A DNA stretch of 7,773 bases from Comamonadaceae bacterium (GCA_947457975.1 CANGYC010000104.1:1-7773), one strand, 5' to 3'. Positions 1 through 6,727 are shown, counted from the stretch's first letter. The notes: generated from the letters alone by a model not told the origin. Numbers and translations: made by a program.

Positions 1-941
1 CCTTGCTGGTAGCAGGTTTCTACTTTGGGTGGGGCCCGAGCCTGCTGGTCACCGCGGCGGGGGCGGTGTTGGGCACCTTCTTCAGCCTAGGTGGGCCAGA
101 AGGAGCACCACACAGAACCTTCGGTGCCGGCATCTTCATCATGATGGGGCTGTTCGTGAGCACTGCCTCGTGGCTGCTCGAGCGCAGCAAGGCACTCGCC
201 GCCCAGGCCAATCAGCGGGCGACCCAGGCCAACCTGCACAAGGACCGCTTCCTGGCGGTGCTGGGGCATGAGTTGCGCAATCCCTTGAACGGCATTGCCC
301 TCGGGGCCGAGATCCTAGAGCGGCAGTCGGTGGGCAACCCAAAGCACTCGGACCTGGCCCAGATGATCCTGCGCCAGGCCCGGCTGATGCAAAAACTCAT
401 CGACGACATGCTCGAGATCTCCCGAATCGAGCAAGGCAAGGTGAAGCTGGTTTGTACCGAGGTGCAGTTGCAGGAAGTGATAGCCACCTGCGTGGAGCAG
501 CAGGTCGCAGCCATTCAGAAAAACGCTCAGACGCTCCAGCTGCACCTGCCACCGGCGCCGGTGGTGGTGTGGGGCGATCAACCCAGGCTGATCCAGGTCT
601 TGGCCAACCTGCTGACCAACGCGAGCAAGTACAGTGGGCCCCACAGCCACATCGACGTGCTGCTGAGCCAGGGCACGCAGGTGGAGCTGGTGGTCAAAGA
701 CAATGGCCGAGGTATCGCCGCGGACAAGCTGCCGCTGCTGTTCGAGCCCTTCATGCAGATCAATCCGGCCAGCGAGCATGCCGAAGGGGGCCTGGGCCTG
801 GGCCTGCCCACAGCCAAACGCCTGGCCGAGCTGCATGGGGGCACACTGCAGGCCTTCAGCCCCGGCCCAGGCCAGGGGGCCGCCTTCACCCTGCGCCTGC
901 CGCTGCGGGGCGCTCCATTGCTCGGCCCCAGCCAGGCTTGA
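1..941 (+). CDS. Sensor histidine kinase, C-terminal part (5' end outside window)
   Basis: This is an autophosphorylating membrane kinase of a two-component system. Residues are numbered from the codon at position 3. Two hydrophobic stretches (about 2-28 and 42-58) look like the end of a membrane sensor region, resembling DUF4118-type helices. A short polar helical linker (59-83) follows. The HisKA H-box is LGHELRNP with phospho-acceptor H89. The HATPase domain has an N-box (NLLTNASKY, N206), G1 (DNGRGIA, 233-239), F-box (LFEPF, 246-250) and G2 (GGLGLGL, 262-268). All catalytic motifs are intact. The protein ends about 30 residues after the last HATPase strand, so there is no C-terminal receiver domain. 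The frame is open to the left edge. The TTG at position 3 has no room for a visible ribosome site, so I treat the gene as cut at its 5' end. No response regulator gene follows, and the ligand and partner cannot be read from this fragment. The kinase class is very secure. Confidence 0.93.
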   Translation, partial: LLVAGFYFGWGPSLLVTAAGAVLGTFFSLGGPEGAPHRTFGAGIFIMMGLFVSTASWLLERSKALAAQANQRATQANLHKDRFLAVLGHELRNPLNGIALGAEILERQSVGNPKHSDLAQMILRQARLMQKLIDDMLEISRIEQGKVKLVCTEVQLQEVIATCVEQQVAAIQKNAQTLQLHLPPAPVVVWGDQPRLIQVLANLLTNASKYSGPHSHIDVLLSQGTQVELVVKDNGRGIAADKLPLLFEPFMQINPASEHAEGGLGLGLPTAKRLAELHGGTLQAFSPGPGQGAAFTLRLPLRGAPLLGPSQA

Positions 942-964
942 ACCTTCAGGGCCGGCAAGAAGCA

Positions 965-981
965 TCGGACATATCGTCCGA
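965..981. repeat. Perfect inverted repeat, 6-bp arms, 5-bp loop
   Basis: TCGGAC and GTCCGA flank ATATC, 23 bp after the kinase stop and about 90 bp before the HtrA-like start. No T-run follows, so it is a poor intrinsic terminator. It could be an operator half-site pair or a weak transcript-end hairpin. A 6-bp perfect dyad is not rare by chance in GC-rich DNA. Confidence 0.35.
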
Positions 982-1061
982 CTTGCGCGATCAGGCATTG
1001 CGTTGCATGCTCTAACAAGCGGCCGGCAGCGCAACAATGGCCTGGCACGCTCACTCAATGC

Positions 1062-1066
1062 AAGGA
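1062..1066 (+). promoter_or_regulatory. Ribosome binding site that selects the start at 1073
   Basis: AAGGA lies 6 nt before the ATG at 1073. The in-frame ATGs at 1037 and 1058 lack such a site. Starting at 1073 also gives a compact signal peptide, whereas the earlier starts would add up to 12 residues before it. Confidence 0.6.
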
Positions 1067-1072
1067 CTCGCC

Positions 1073-2128
1073 ATGCCCAACGACCTGCTTCGCCGCATGC
1101 AGCGCCTGCTGCTGGTGCTTCTGGCCTCCTTGATGGGGGCCACAGGAGCCGTACACGCACAGGCCGTGGCCCCAAGCTCAGACCCCGATGCGCTGAGCCG
1201 CGCCAGCGCGTCCGTGGTAGGGGTCCGTGTGACCGCCACCGAGGGCGCCCGCTCGATTGCCACGCTGGGCCAGGAGCGCGCCGGCTCGGGCGTGGTGATC
1301 GGCCCCGACGGCCTGGTGCTGACCATCGGCTACCTGATCCTGGAGGCCCAGGACATCCGCATCATCACGCAGGACCACAAGACCCTGCCGGCAGTGAGCG
1401 TGGCCTACGACCTGGCCACGGGCTTTGGCCTGATCAAGCCCATCCTGCCCTGGCGCGACGCCCCCGTGGTGCCCCTGGGCAGCGAGTCCAGCCTGAAGGC
1501 CGGTGAGGCCCTCATGGCCGCCGTGGGCAGCACCACCGAAGGCGGCGATGCCAATGTGAGCCTCACGCAGCTGGTGAGCAAGCGCGCCTTCTCGGGCACC
1601 TGGGAATACCACGTTGACCAGGCCCTGTTCACCAGCCCACCCGTGATGGCCGGACGCGGCAACCACAGCGGTGCGGGCCTGTTCAACCAGCGTGGCGAGC
1701 TGGTGGGCATCGGCTCCCTGTTGGTGATGGATGCGGCTGGCGGCAACCGGCGTCTGCCGGGCAATATGTTCGTGCCGGTCGACCTGCTCAAGCCCATCCT
1801 GGGCGAACTCAGGCAAACGGGCAGCAGCCACTTGAGCCGTCGGCCCTGGCTGGGTCTGAACTCAGCGGCGCAAGACGGACGCATCCAGATTCTGCGGGTC
1901 AATGAAGACAGCCCGGCTGAAGAAGCCGGTCTCAAGCGCGGCGATGTGGTGCTGGCGGTGGACGGCGACCAGGTCGCCTCGCTTGAAGCGTTCTACAAAA
2001 AAGTCTGGGCGCGTGAGACGCCCGAGACGCCCGTGCGCTTGACGGTGCTGCAGGGCGCCGAGCTCAAGACCGTGACCGTGCGGCCACGCAACCGGCTGCT
2101 GAGCTTGCGCAAGCCCGCGGGCATCTGA
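1073..2128 (+). CDS. Exported HtrA/DegP-like protein (S1C fold + PDZ), probably catalytically inactive
   Basis: This 351-residue protein has a Sec-type signal peptide: a basic start, a hydrophobic core at about 11-26, and VHA/AQA cleavage options at 27-31. A trypsin-like S1C domain (about 40-245) and one PDZ domain (about 257-337) follow, so it should act in the periplasm. The fold is marked by GSGVVIGPDG (71-80) and by LFNQRGELVGI (203-213). The triad looks broken. The usual TNxHV histidine falls at Y87 in LTIGYLI. The usual TDLAxLK aspartate falls at G117 in TGFGLIK. The serine loop reads GNHSGAGLF instead of GNSGGPLF, which keeps a serine (S199) but inserts a residue. The PDZ domain looks normal (PWLGL, SPAEEAGLKRGDVVLAVDG). 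The frame is intact, so this is not a decaying pseudogene. A role as a chaperone, scaffold or peptide sensor is my inference; the family assignment is firm. It runs convergently into the SDR gene with a 10-bp gap. Confidence 0.88.
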   Translation: MPNDLLRRMQRLLLVLLASLMGATGAVHAQAVAPSSDPDALSRASASVVGVRVTATEGARSIATLGQERAGSGVVIGPDGLVLTIGYLILEAQDIRIITQDHKTLPAVSVAYDLATGFGLIKPILPWRDAPVVPLGSESSLKAGEALMAAVGSTTEGGDANVSLTQLVSKRAFSGTWEYHVDQALFTSPPVMAGRGNHSGAGLFNQRGELVGIGSLLVMDAAGGNRRLPGNMFVPVDLLKPILGELRQTGSSHLSRRPWLGLNSAAQDGRIQILRVNEDSPAEEAGLKRGDVVLAVDGDQVASLEAFYKKVWARETPETPVRLTVLQGAELKTVTVRPRNRLLSLRKPAGI

Positions 2129-2145
2129 GCGCTGGTCTTTAGCGC
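2129..2145. terminator. Weak hairpin between convergent genes
   Basis: GCGCT and AGCGC form a 5-bp GC-rich stem around the 7-nt loop GGTCTTT. It spans the 10-bp gap between the two convergent stops and overlaps the SDR stop codon. It could serve transcripts from both sides. There is no clear U-tract on either strand, so the terminator call is tentative. Confidence 0.22.
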
Positions 2146-3032
2146 AGGCCCTCGGCCACCGTGGGGTAACGCAGCCGCAGGCGCAACTCGCGCTTGAGCC
2201 GCTGGTTGTCCAGGCGCCGCGACTCCCCCATGAAACTGAGCAACATCAGCGGCAACTGCTGTGTGGCCACATCGCGCGCCAGGCGCGGCGGGCGGGGCAG
2301 GCCATAGAGATCGGCGGCCAGGTCGAAGTAGTCGCCCATCTTGAGTTCGGTGTCGTCGCTGGCATGCGTGATGCGCTGGGGCTGGCCCCGCCAGAGCGCG
2401 GCTACGCAAGCACGGGCCAGGTCGTCGGCATGCACATGGTTGGTGTACACATCGTCCTCGGGCCGCAGCACCGGTGTGCCCTTGAGCAGGCGTGTGCGCG
2501 GTGTGCCGCCTTCACGGTCTGGTGCATAGATGCCCGGAATGCGCAGGATATGCACCACCGTGCCGCTGCTGCGGCCCAGAAAGCGCAGTTGTTGCTCGGC
2601 ATCCACCCGCCGCTGGGCACGTGGCGTGGCGGGCTGGGGGGCGCGGGTTTCATCGATGCGCTCGCCCTGGCAATCGCCGTACACGCCGCTGGTCGAGCCG
2701 TACACCAGGGCCTGCGCTGGCGAGCGGCGGGCCAGCGCCTGGCGCAGGGCACGGGTGCGCGGGTCGAGCCGCCAGTCGGCCAGGCCCTCGCTGGGCGGCG
2801 GTGCCAGGTGCAGCACGCGCGTGCCCAGGCCCGCCAGGCGGCGCAGGGTGGCGGCCTGGTCCAGGTTGCCCACCAGCGGGGTCAAGCCTTGCGCACGCAA
2901 GGCCTGAACGCGTTCGGGTGAAGAGGTGAGCGCCAGCACCCGCACGCGCGGTGGCAGGGCCGCAGCCACACGCATGCCCACATCGCCACAGCCCACGATG
3001 AGCACGCGCTGGCGGCGAAAGCGAGAGGGCAA
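2139..3032 (-). CDS. YeeZ-like NAD(P)-dependent epimerase/extended SDR protein
   Basis: This is an NAD(P)-binding Rossmann protein of the NAD-dependent epimerase superfamily, closest in style to E. coli YeeZ; its substrate is unknown. With a TTG start at 3032 it has 297 residues, which fits this short-SDR group (about 270-300). The nucleotide motif VGCGDVG is at 13-19. The extended-SDR strand YGSTSGVYGD is at 111-120. RIPGIYAP is at 164-171, and NHVHADDLA, the usual late epimerase motif, is at 198-206. The catalytic YxxxK pair is replaced: aligning on AEQ at 145-147 puts R138 and R142 there. The start is uncertain. The frame stays open upstream to an ATG at 3167 (342 aa) and another TTG at 3110, but none has a good ribosome site. 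The added 45 residues are Pro/Ala/Ser-rich and unlike the fold, and they would overlap the control region of the opposite gene. The family is secure; the start is about 50% certain. Confidence 0.85.
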   Translation of the reverse strand: MPSRFRRQRVLIVGCGDVGMRVAAALPPRVRVLALTSSPERVQALRAQGLTPLVGNLDQAATLRRLAGLGTRVLHLAPPPSEGLADWRLDPRTRALRQALARRSPAQALVYGSTSGVYGDCQGERIDETRAPQPATPRAQRRVDAEQQLRFLGRSSGTVVHILRIPGIYAPDREGGTPRTRLLKGTPVLRPEDDVYTNHVHADDLARACVAALWRGQPQRITHASDDTELKMGDYFDLAADLYGLPRPPRLARDVATQQLPLMLLSFMGESRRLDNQRLKRELRLRLRYPTVAEGLR

Positions 3033-3182
3033 GGCACCGGGGCGCGCAGCCTGCAGGTTGGGATGCGGGCTGGGCGCGGGGCGGGAGAAAGGCCTTGGGA
3101 TTGAGGGCAAAATCGTTGTTTGGCCAGCACGGCTTGCGCAGCTGGCTCGGTGGTCTGATAAAAACATCTCGAGGATACCAAC
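3033..3182. other. Divergent spacer between the SDR and reductase genes
   Basis: This 150-bp region lies between two divergent genes if the SDR protein starts at 3032. It is more AT-rich around 3090-3182 than its surroundings. It holds the candidate rightward promoter at 3134-3162. If the SDR protein starts at 3167 instead, nearly all of this stretch is coding on the minus strand. Confidence 0.45.
3134..3162 (+). promoter_or_regulatory. Candidate sigma-70-like promoter for the reductase-Bug pair
   Basis: TTGCGC (3134-3139) is followed after exactly 17 bp by GATAAA (3157-3162). The -35 matches the consensus at three of six positions and the -10 at four. Transcription would begin near 3169, giving a very short leader before the ribosome site GAGGA (3171-3175). 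Position and spacing are good, but the match is only moderate. Confidence 0.33.
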
Positions 3183-4220
3183 ATGAGCTTCCACGTGAAG
3201 GTCGAGCCCAGTGGGCGCACATTCACCGCCAATGAGGGCGAAACCCTGCTGGCCGCCGCCATCCGCCAGGGCATCGGCATGCCCTACGGCTGCAAGGACG
3301 GCGCCTGCGGCTCCTGCAAATGCAAAAAGCTCGAAGGCAGCGTGTCGCATGGCGCCCACCAGTCCAAGGCCCTAAGCGCCGAGGAAGAGGAAAACGGCTA
3401 TGTGCTCACCTGCTGCGGCGTGGCTCAAAGCGACGTGGTGCTGGAGTCGCGCCAGGTCACGGACGAAGGCGCTTTCCCCATCCGAAAGATGCCCGCCCGC
3501 GTGAGCAGCCTGCAAAAGGTCTCGCACGATGTGATGCTCATGACCCTGCAACTGCCGGCCAACGAGGTGTTCAAGTACCACGCGGGTCAGTACGTCGAAT
3601 TCCTGCTGCGCGATGGCAGCCGCCGCAGCTACTCCATGGCCAACGCACCGCACACGCAGGTCGACAAACCCGGGCTGGAACTGCACCTGCGGCACATGCC
3701 GGGCGGCAAGTTCACCGACCAGGTGTTCAGCACCCTCAAAGAAAAAGACATTCTGCGCATCGAGGGGCCTTACGGCAGCTTCTTCCTGCGCGAAGAGAGC
3801 GCCAAGCCCCTGGTGCTGCTGGCCTCAGGCACGGGCTTTGCACCCATCAAGGCGCTCATCGAGCACATGCAGGTGAAGAACATCCGCCGCCCGGCCGTGC
3901 TGTACTGGGGCGGCCGCCGTCCGGCCGACCTCTACATGAGCGACTGGATCCAGGCCCAGTGCGCCGAGATGCCGCAGCTGCGCTACGTGCCCGTGGTCTC
4001 GAACGCGCTGCCGGAAGACCAGTGGACAGGCCGCACAGGCTTTGTGCACCAGGCGGTGCTCGAGGACCTGCCCGACCTCTCGGGCCACCAGGTGTATGCC
4101 TGCGGCGCGCCCATCGTGGTGGAGTCGGCCCGCAGCGACTACACGGCCAAGGCGGGCCTGCCTGAAGACGAGTTCTTCGCCGATTCCTTCACCACCGAGG
4201 CCGACAAGGCCCAGGCCTGA
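3183..4220 (+). CDS. 2Fe-2S ferredoxin/FAD/NAD(P)H reductase, AscD-like
   Basis: This 345-residue electron-transfer flavoprotein moves electrons from NAD(P)H through FAD to a 2Fe-2S centre. An N-terminal plant-type ferredoxin domain (1-90) has cluster ligands C37, C42, C45 and C77 (CKDGACGSC, then LTCC). Two extra cysteines, C47 and C78, sit next to ligands. The FAD-binding barrel (about 102-200) carries RSYS (148-151) and EGPYGSFFLR (194-203). The NAD(P) domain (about 207-340) has SGTGFAPIKAL (215-225), YWGGR (241-245) and YACGAP (305-310). The order Fd-FAD-NAD matches AscD (CDP-6-deoxy-L-threo-D-glycero-4-hexulose-3-dehydrase reductase), phenol hydroxylase reductase and MmoC. Burkholderiales copies are often labelled CDP-6-deoxy-delta-3,4-glucoseen reductase, but no deoxysugar gene is nearby, so the electron acceptor is unknown. 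GAGGA at 3171-3175 lies 7 nt before the ATG and fixes the start. The Bug gene follows after 10 bp. The domain calls are firm; the physiological role is open. Confidence 0.93.
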   Translation: MSFHVKVEPSGRTFTANEGETLLAAAIRQGIGMPYGCKDGACGSCKCKKLEGSVSHGAHQSKALSAEEEENGYVLTCCGVAQSDVVLESRQVTDEGAFPIRKMPARVSSLQKVSHDVMLMTLQLPANEVFKYHAGQYVEFLLRDGSRRSYSMANAPHTQVDKPGLELHLRHMPGGKFTDQVFSTLKEKDILRIEGPYGSFFLREESAKPLVLLASGTGFAPIKALIEHMQVKNIRRPAVLYWGGRRPADLYMSDWIQAQCAEMPQLRYVPVVSNALPEDQWTGRTGFVHQAVLEDLPDLSGHQVYACGAPIVVESARSDYTAKAGLPEDEFFADSFTTEADKAQA

Positions 4221-4230
4221 AGCCCGTCGC

Positions 4231-5217
4231 ATGCGCATGGGCCACCACAGCCTCTCACGCCGCCACTGGCTGGCACTGGCCGGCGCCCTGCCCCTGGCGG
4301 CGGGCCCCGCACGGGCCCAGGCCAGGCCGCTGCGCCTGATCGTGCCCTACGCGCCGGGCGGACCGATTGACGTCACGGCGCGTCTGCTGGCCGAACGCGT
4401 GCAGGCGAGCCTCGGGCCGGTGATCGTGGAGAACCGGCCGGGCGGTGGCGGCAACATCGGGGCCGATGCCATTGCCAAGGCCGCGCCCGATGGCCTGACC
4501 ATCGGCATCGCGGCCGTGGCCACGCATGCCATCAACCCCTGGCTCTACAGCCGCATGCCCTACCAGGCGGCCACGGATTTCACCCCCATCACGCAGATAC
4601 TGCGCGTGCCCAATGTGCTGGTGATGAACACCGAGGTGGCCGAGCGCCTGAAGATTGCCACGCTGGCTGATCTGATCCGCCACGCCAAAGCACACCCTGG
4701 GCGCCTGAATTACGGCAGTGGTGGCAATGGCAGCGCCGGGCACCTGGCCGGCGAGATGTTCAAGAAGGCCGCCGGCATCTTCGCGGTGCACATCCCCTAC
4801 CACGGCGGCAACCCGGCGCAGCTGGCGCTGCTGGCCGGTCAGGTGGACTTCAACTTCGACAACCTCGCCACGGCCTCGGCCAACATCCGGGCCGGCAAGC
4901 TCAAGGCCCTGGCCGTGACCACGGCGCAGCGCAGCAGCCTCATGCCCGAGGTGCCCGCAGTGGCAGAGACGCTCAAAGGGTTCGAAGTGGACACCTGGTG
5001 GGGCTTGGTGGGTCCGGCGCAGCTGCCCCGTGAGCTGGTGCAGCGCCTACACCAGGCCTTTGCAGGGGCCCTGCAGCAGCCCGAAGTGAAAAGCCGCTTC
5101 GCCCAGCTCATGGCCGAGCCGGTGGGTAACACGCCCGAGCAGTTCGGCGAGTTCATGAAGAAGGAACTGGCCAAGTACGAAAAGCTCGTCCAGGCCTCGG
5201 GCGCGAAGGTGGATTGA
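4231..5217 (+). CDS. Bug-family (TctC-like) tripartite tricarboxylate receptor, substrate-binding protein
   Basis: This 328-residue periplasmic receptor belongs to the Bug/TctC family, which binds small carboxylates or related organic solutes. The signal sequence has a twin-arginine motif, SRRHWLAL (R10, R11), a hydrophobic core to about residue 25, and ARAQA (27-31), which gives the cleavage site. This fits Tat or Sec export. Family marks are LIVPYAPGGPIDVTAR (36-51), ENRPGGGGNIGAD (67-79), YGSGGNGSAGHLAGEMFK (161-178) and HIPYHGGNPAQLALLAGQVD (187-206). Length and C-terminus are normal. I chose the ATG at 4231, preceded by GAAG at 4219-4222; the in-frame ATG at 4237 is a close alternative. 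The open frame extends back into the reductase gene, but that part has no signal sequence and is out of frame with a real domain. The 10-bp gap after the reductase suggests one transcript. No TctA or TctB genes are visible, as is usual for the many orphan Bug receptors of Burkholderiales. The ligand cannot be predicted. Confidence 0.93.
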   Translation: MRMGHHSLSRRHWLALAGALPLAAGPARAQARPLRLIVPYAPGGPIDVTARLLAERVQASLGPVIVENRPGGGGNIGADAIAKAAPDGLTIGIAAVATHAINPWLYSRMPYQAATDFTPITQILRVPNVLVMNTEVAERLKIATLADLIRHAKAHPGRLNYGSGGNGSAGHLAGEMFKKAAGIFAVHIPYHGGNPAQLALLAGQVDFNFDNLATASANIRAGKLKALAVTTAQRSSLMPEVPAVAETLKGFEVDTWWGLVGPAQLPRELVQRLHQAFAGALQQPEVKSRFAQLMAEPVGNTPEQFGEFMKKELAKYEKLVQASGAKVD

Positions 5218-5237
5218 AGGGCTGGGCGATCCCCGCC

Positions 5238-5954
5238 TCACTCACCCAGATAGGCCGCCCGTACGCGCGGATCGACCAACAGGTCCCGAGCCGGACCGTC
5301 CATGGTCAGCAGTCCCGACTCCATCACATAGCCCCGGTCGGCCAGGCCCAGGGCGCGGCTGGCGTTCTGCTCGACCAAGAGCACCGTCACGCCCTGGGCG
5401 TGCACGTCTTTGACCACCTCGAAGATCTTGTCGACCATGATGGGCGACAGCCCCATGGACGGCTCGTCGAGCAGCAGCACGCGGGGGCGGCTCATGAGGG
5501 CGCGGCCCATGGCCAGCATCTGCTGCTCGCCACCGGACATGGTGCCAGCCAGCTGGTCACGCCGCTCCTTCAGGCGTGGGAACAGGGCGAACATGCGGTC
5601 CATGTCCTGGGATATGGCAGCCTTGTCCGAGCGGAGGTAGGCGCCCATCAACAGGTTTTCGGTGATGGTCATGCGCGTGAACACGCCGCGGCCCTCGGGC
5701 ACCATGGCCAGGCCATCCTTGACCAGGTCCCAGGCGCCGCGTCCGCGGATGCTGCGGCCCAGGTAAGCGATCTCGCCGTCCACCAGGGGGAGCGAACCGG
5801 TGATGGCCTTCATGGTGGTGGTCTTGCCCGCGCCGTTGGAGCCGATCAGCGTGACCAGCTCGCCCTCGCGCACCTCCAGGTCCAGGCCCTTGACGGCCTG
5901 GATGCCGCCATAGGCCACTTTCAAGCCCTGCACTTTCAAGAGGATCTCTGCCAT
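5238..5954 (-). CDS. livF: Branched-chain amino acid-type ABC transporter ATPase LivF
   Basis: This 238-residue cytoplasmic ATPase is one of the two nucleotide-binding subunits of a HAAT-family importer (branched-chain amino acids, amides, urea or related compounds). Walker A is GSNGAGKTT (38-46), the signature is SGGEQQ (140-145), Walker B is VLLLDEP (159-165), and VEQN (194-197) stands where other ABC ATPases have the H-loop. The Q in place of His is normal for LivF. The C-terminal RAAYLGE is also typical. The true start is the ATG at 5954: GGGAGG (plus-strand 5963-5968) lies 8 nt upstream, and the livG stop is 1 bp away. The open frame continues 62 codons into livG, but that part is not homologous. 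It is the last gene of the minus-strand operon, and its stop lies 20 bp from the convergent Bug stop. The subfamily is secure; the substrate is not proven. Confidence 0.95.
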   Translation of the reverse strand: MAEILLKVQGLKVAYGGIQAVKGLDLEVREGELVTLIGSNGAGKTTTMKAITGSLPLVDGEIAYLGRSIRGRGAWDLVKDGLAMVPEGRGVFTRMTITENLLMGAYLRSDKAAISQDMDRMFALFPRLKERRDQLAGTMSGGEQQMLAMGRALMSRPRVLLLDEPSMGLSPIMVDKIFEVVKDVHAQGVTVLLVEQNASRALGLADRGYVMESGLLTMDGPARDLLVDPRVRAAYLGE

Positions 5955-5955
5955 C

Positions 5956-6726
5956 TCAGTGGCCTCCCGTGCCCAGATAGGCCTCAATGACTTTCGAGTC
6001 CTTCTGCACCTGCGCCGGCAGCCCTTCGGCAATCTGCTTGCCATAGTCCAGCACCGTGACGCGGTCGCACAGGCCCATGACCAGCTTGACGTCGTGCTCA
6101 ATGAGCAAGATGGTGCGCTGGTCGCGCCGGATGCGGTCAATCAGTTCGCGCAGCTGCATTTTTTCGGTGGCGTTCATGCCAGCGGCCGGCTCGTCCAGGG
6201 CGATCAGCTGCGGGTCGGTGGCCAGCGCCCGAGCAATTTCCAGACGGCGCTGGTCGCCATAGCTCAACGTGCGGGCCTTGTAGTCGGCGTAGCGGGCAAT
6301 GCCCACGTAGTCGAGCAACTCGCGAGCGCGCTCGGCAATGGCCTGCTCCTCGGCCTGAAATCCACGCGTGCGGAAGATGGCGCCCAACAGGCCAGACTGC
6401 GTGCGCACATGGCGGCCCACCATCACGTTTTCCAGCGCGCTCATGTCGGCGAAGAGGCGAATGTTCTGGAAAGTGCGGGCGATGCCGGCCTTGGCCACCT
6501 CATGCACCGCCGTGGGCGTGTAGGGCTGACCGGCCAGCACGAAGCGCCCGCTGTCGGGCGTGTACAGACCCGTGAGCACATTGAAAAAAGTGGTCTTGCC
6601 CGCGCCGTTGGGCCCGATCAGTCCATAGACCTGGCCGCGTTCGATGCGGATGCCCACATCCGAGAGGGCCTGAAGGCCACCAAAGCGCTTGGAGACGCCG
6701 CTGACATCGAGGATGGTGTCCGTCAT
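5956..6726 (-). CDS. livG: Branched-chain amino acid-type ABC transporter ATPase LivG
   Basis: This 256-residue ATPase pairs with LivF under the LivH/LivM permeases. Walker A is GPNGAGKTT (38-46), the Q-loop is ARTFQNIRLF (Q87), the signature is LSYGDQRR (154-161), Walker B is LIALDEP (174-180), and the H-loop is IEHDV (H211). The signature reads SYGDQ instead of SGGQ, which is usual for LivG. AAGMN after Walker B and EAYLG near the C-terminus are also LivG marks. The start at 6726 is supported by AAGGAAGG (plus-strand 6732-6739), 5 nt upstream and overlapping the end of livM. The gaps to livM and livF are 1 bp each, so translation is likely coupled. All ATPase residues are present. The length matches the family. 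Confidence 0.96.
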   Translation of the reverse strand: MTDTILDVSGVSKRFGGLQALSDVGIRIERGQVYGLIGPNGAGKTTFFNVLTGLYTPDSGRFVLAGQPYTPTAVHEVAKAGIARTFQNIRLFADMSALENVMVGRHVRTQSGLLGAIFRTRGFQAEEQAIAERARELLDYVGIARYADYKARTLSYGDQRRLEIARALATDPQLIALDEPAAGMNATEKMQLRELIDRIRRDQRTILLIEHDVKLVMGLCDRVTVLDYGKQIAEGLPAQVQKDSKVIEAYLGTGGH

Positions 6727-6727
6727 G

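Larger units (their letters stand above)
942..1072. other. Intergenic spacer before the HtrA-like gene
   Basis: This 131-bp spacer separates the kinase stop from the start of the HtrA-like gene. It holds the perfect dyad at 965-981 and a poor sigma-70-like pair: TTGCGC at 983-988, then 17 bp, then CATGCT at 1006-1011. Each hexamer matches the consensus at only three of six positions, so I do not call a promoter. No tRNA-like or small-RNA-like structure was seen. Confidence 0.5.

Noticed and set aside
315..1175. A 286-codon minus-strand open frame across the kinase and spacer
   Set aside because: It is antisense to conserved HisKA/HATPase motifs, its composition is shadow-like, and it has no ribosome site or motif.
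1178..1831. A 217-codon minus-strand open frame inside the HtrA-like gene
   Set aside because: It is a mirror of the real gene in a GC-rich background, and its His/Gln/Ala-rich product has no family features.
4042..4230. A possible 63-residue N-terminal extension of the Bug protein
   Set aside because: It lies inside the reductase gene in another frame, is Arg/Pro/Ser-rich, and would bury the signal peptide.
5218..5237. Possible terminator between the Bug gene and livF
   Set aside because: Only a 4-5 bp stem (GGCG/CGCC near 5227-5239) can be drawn, and there is no T-run. It is too weak to annotate.
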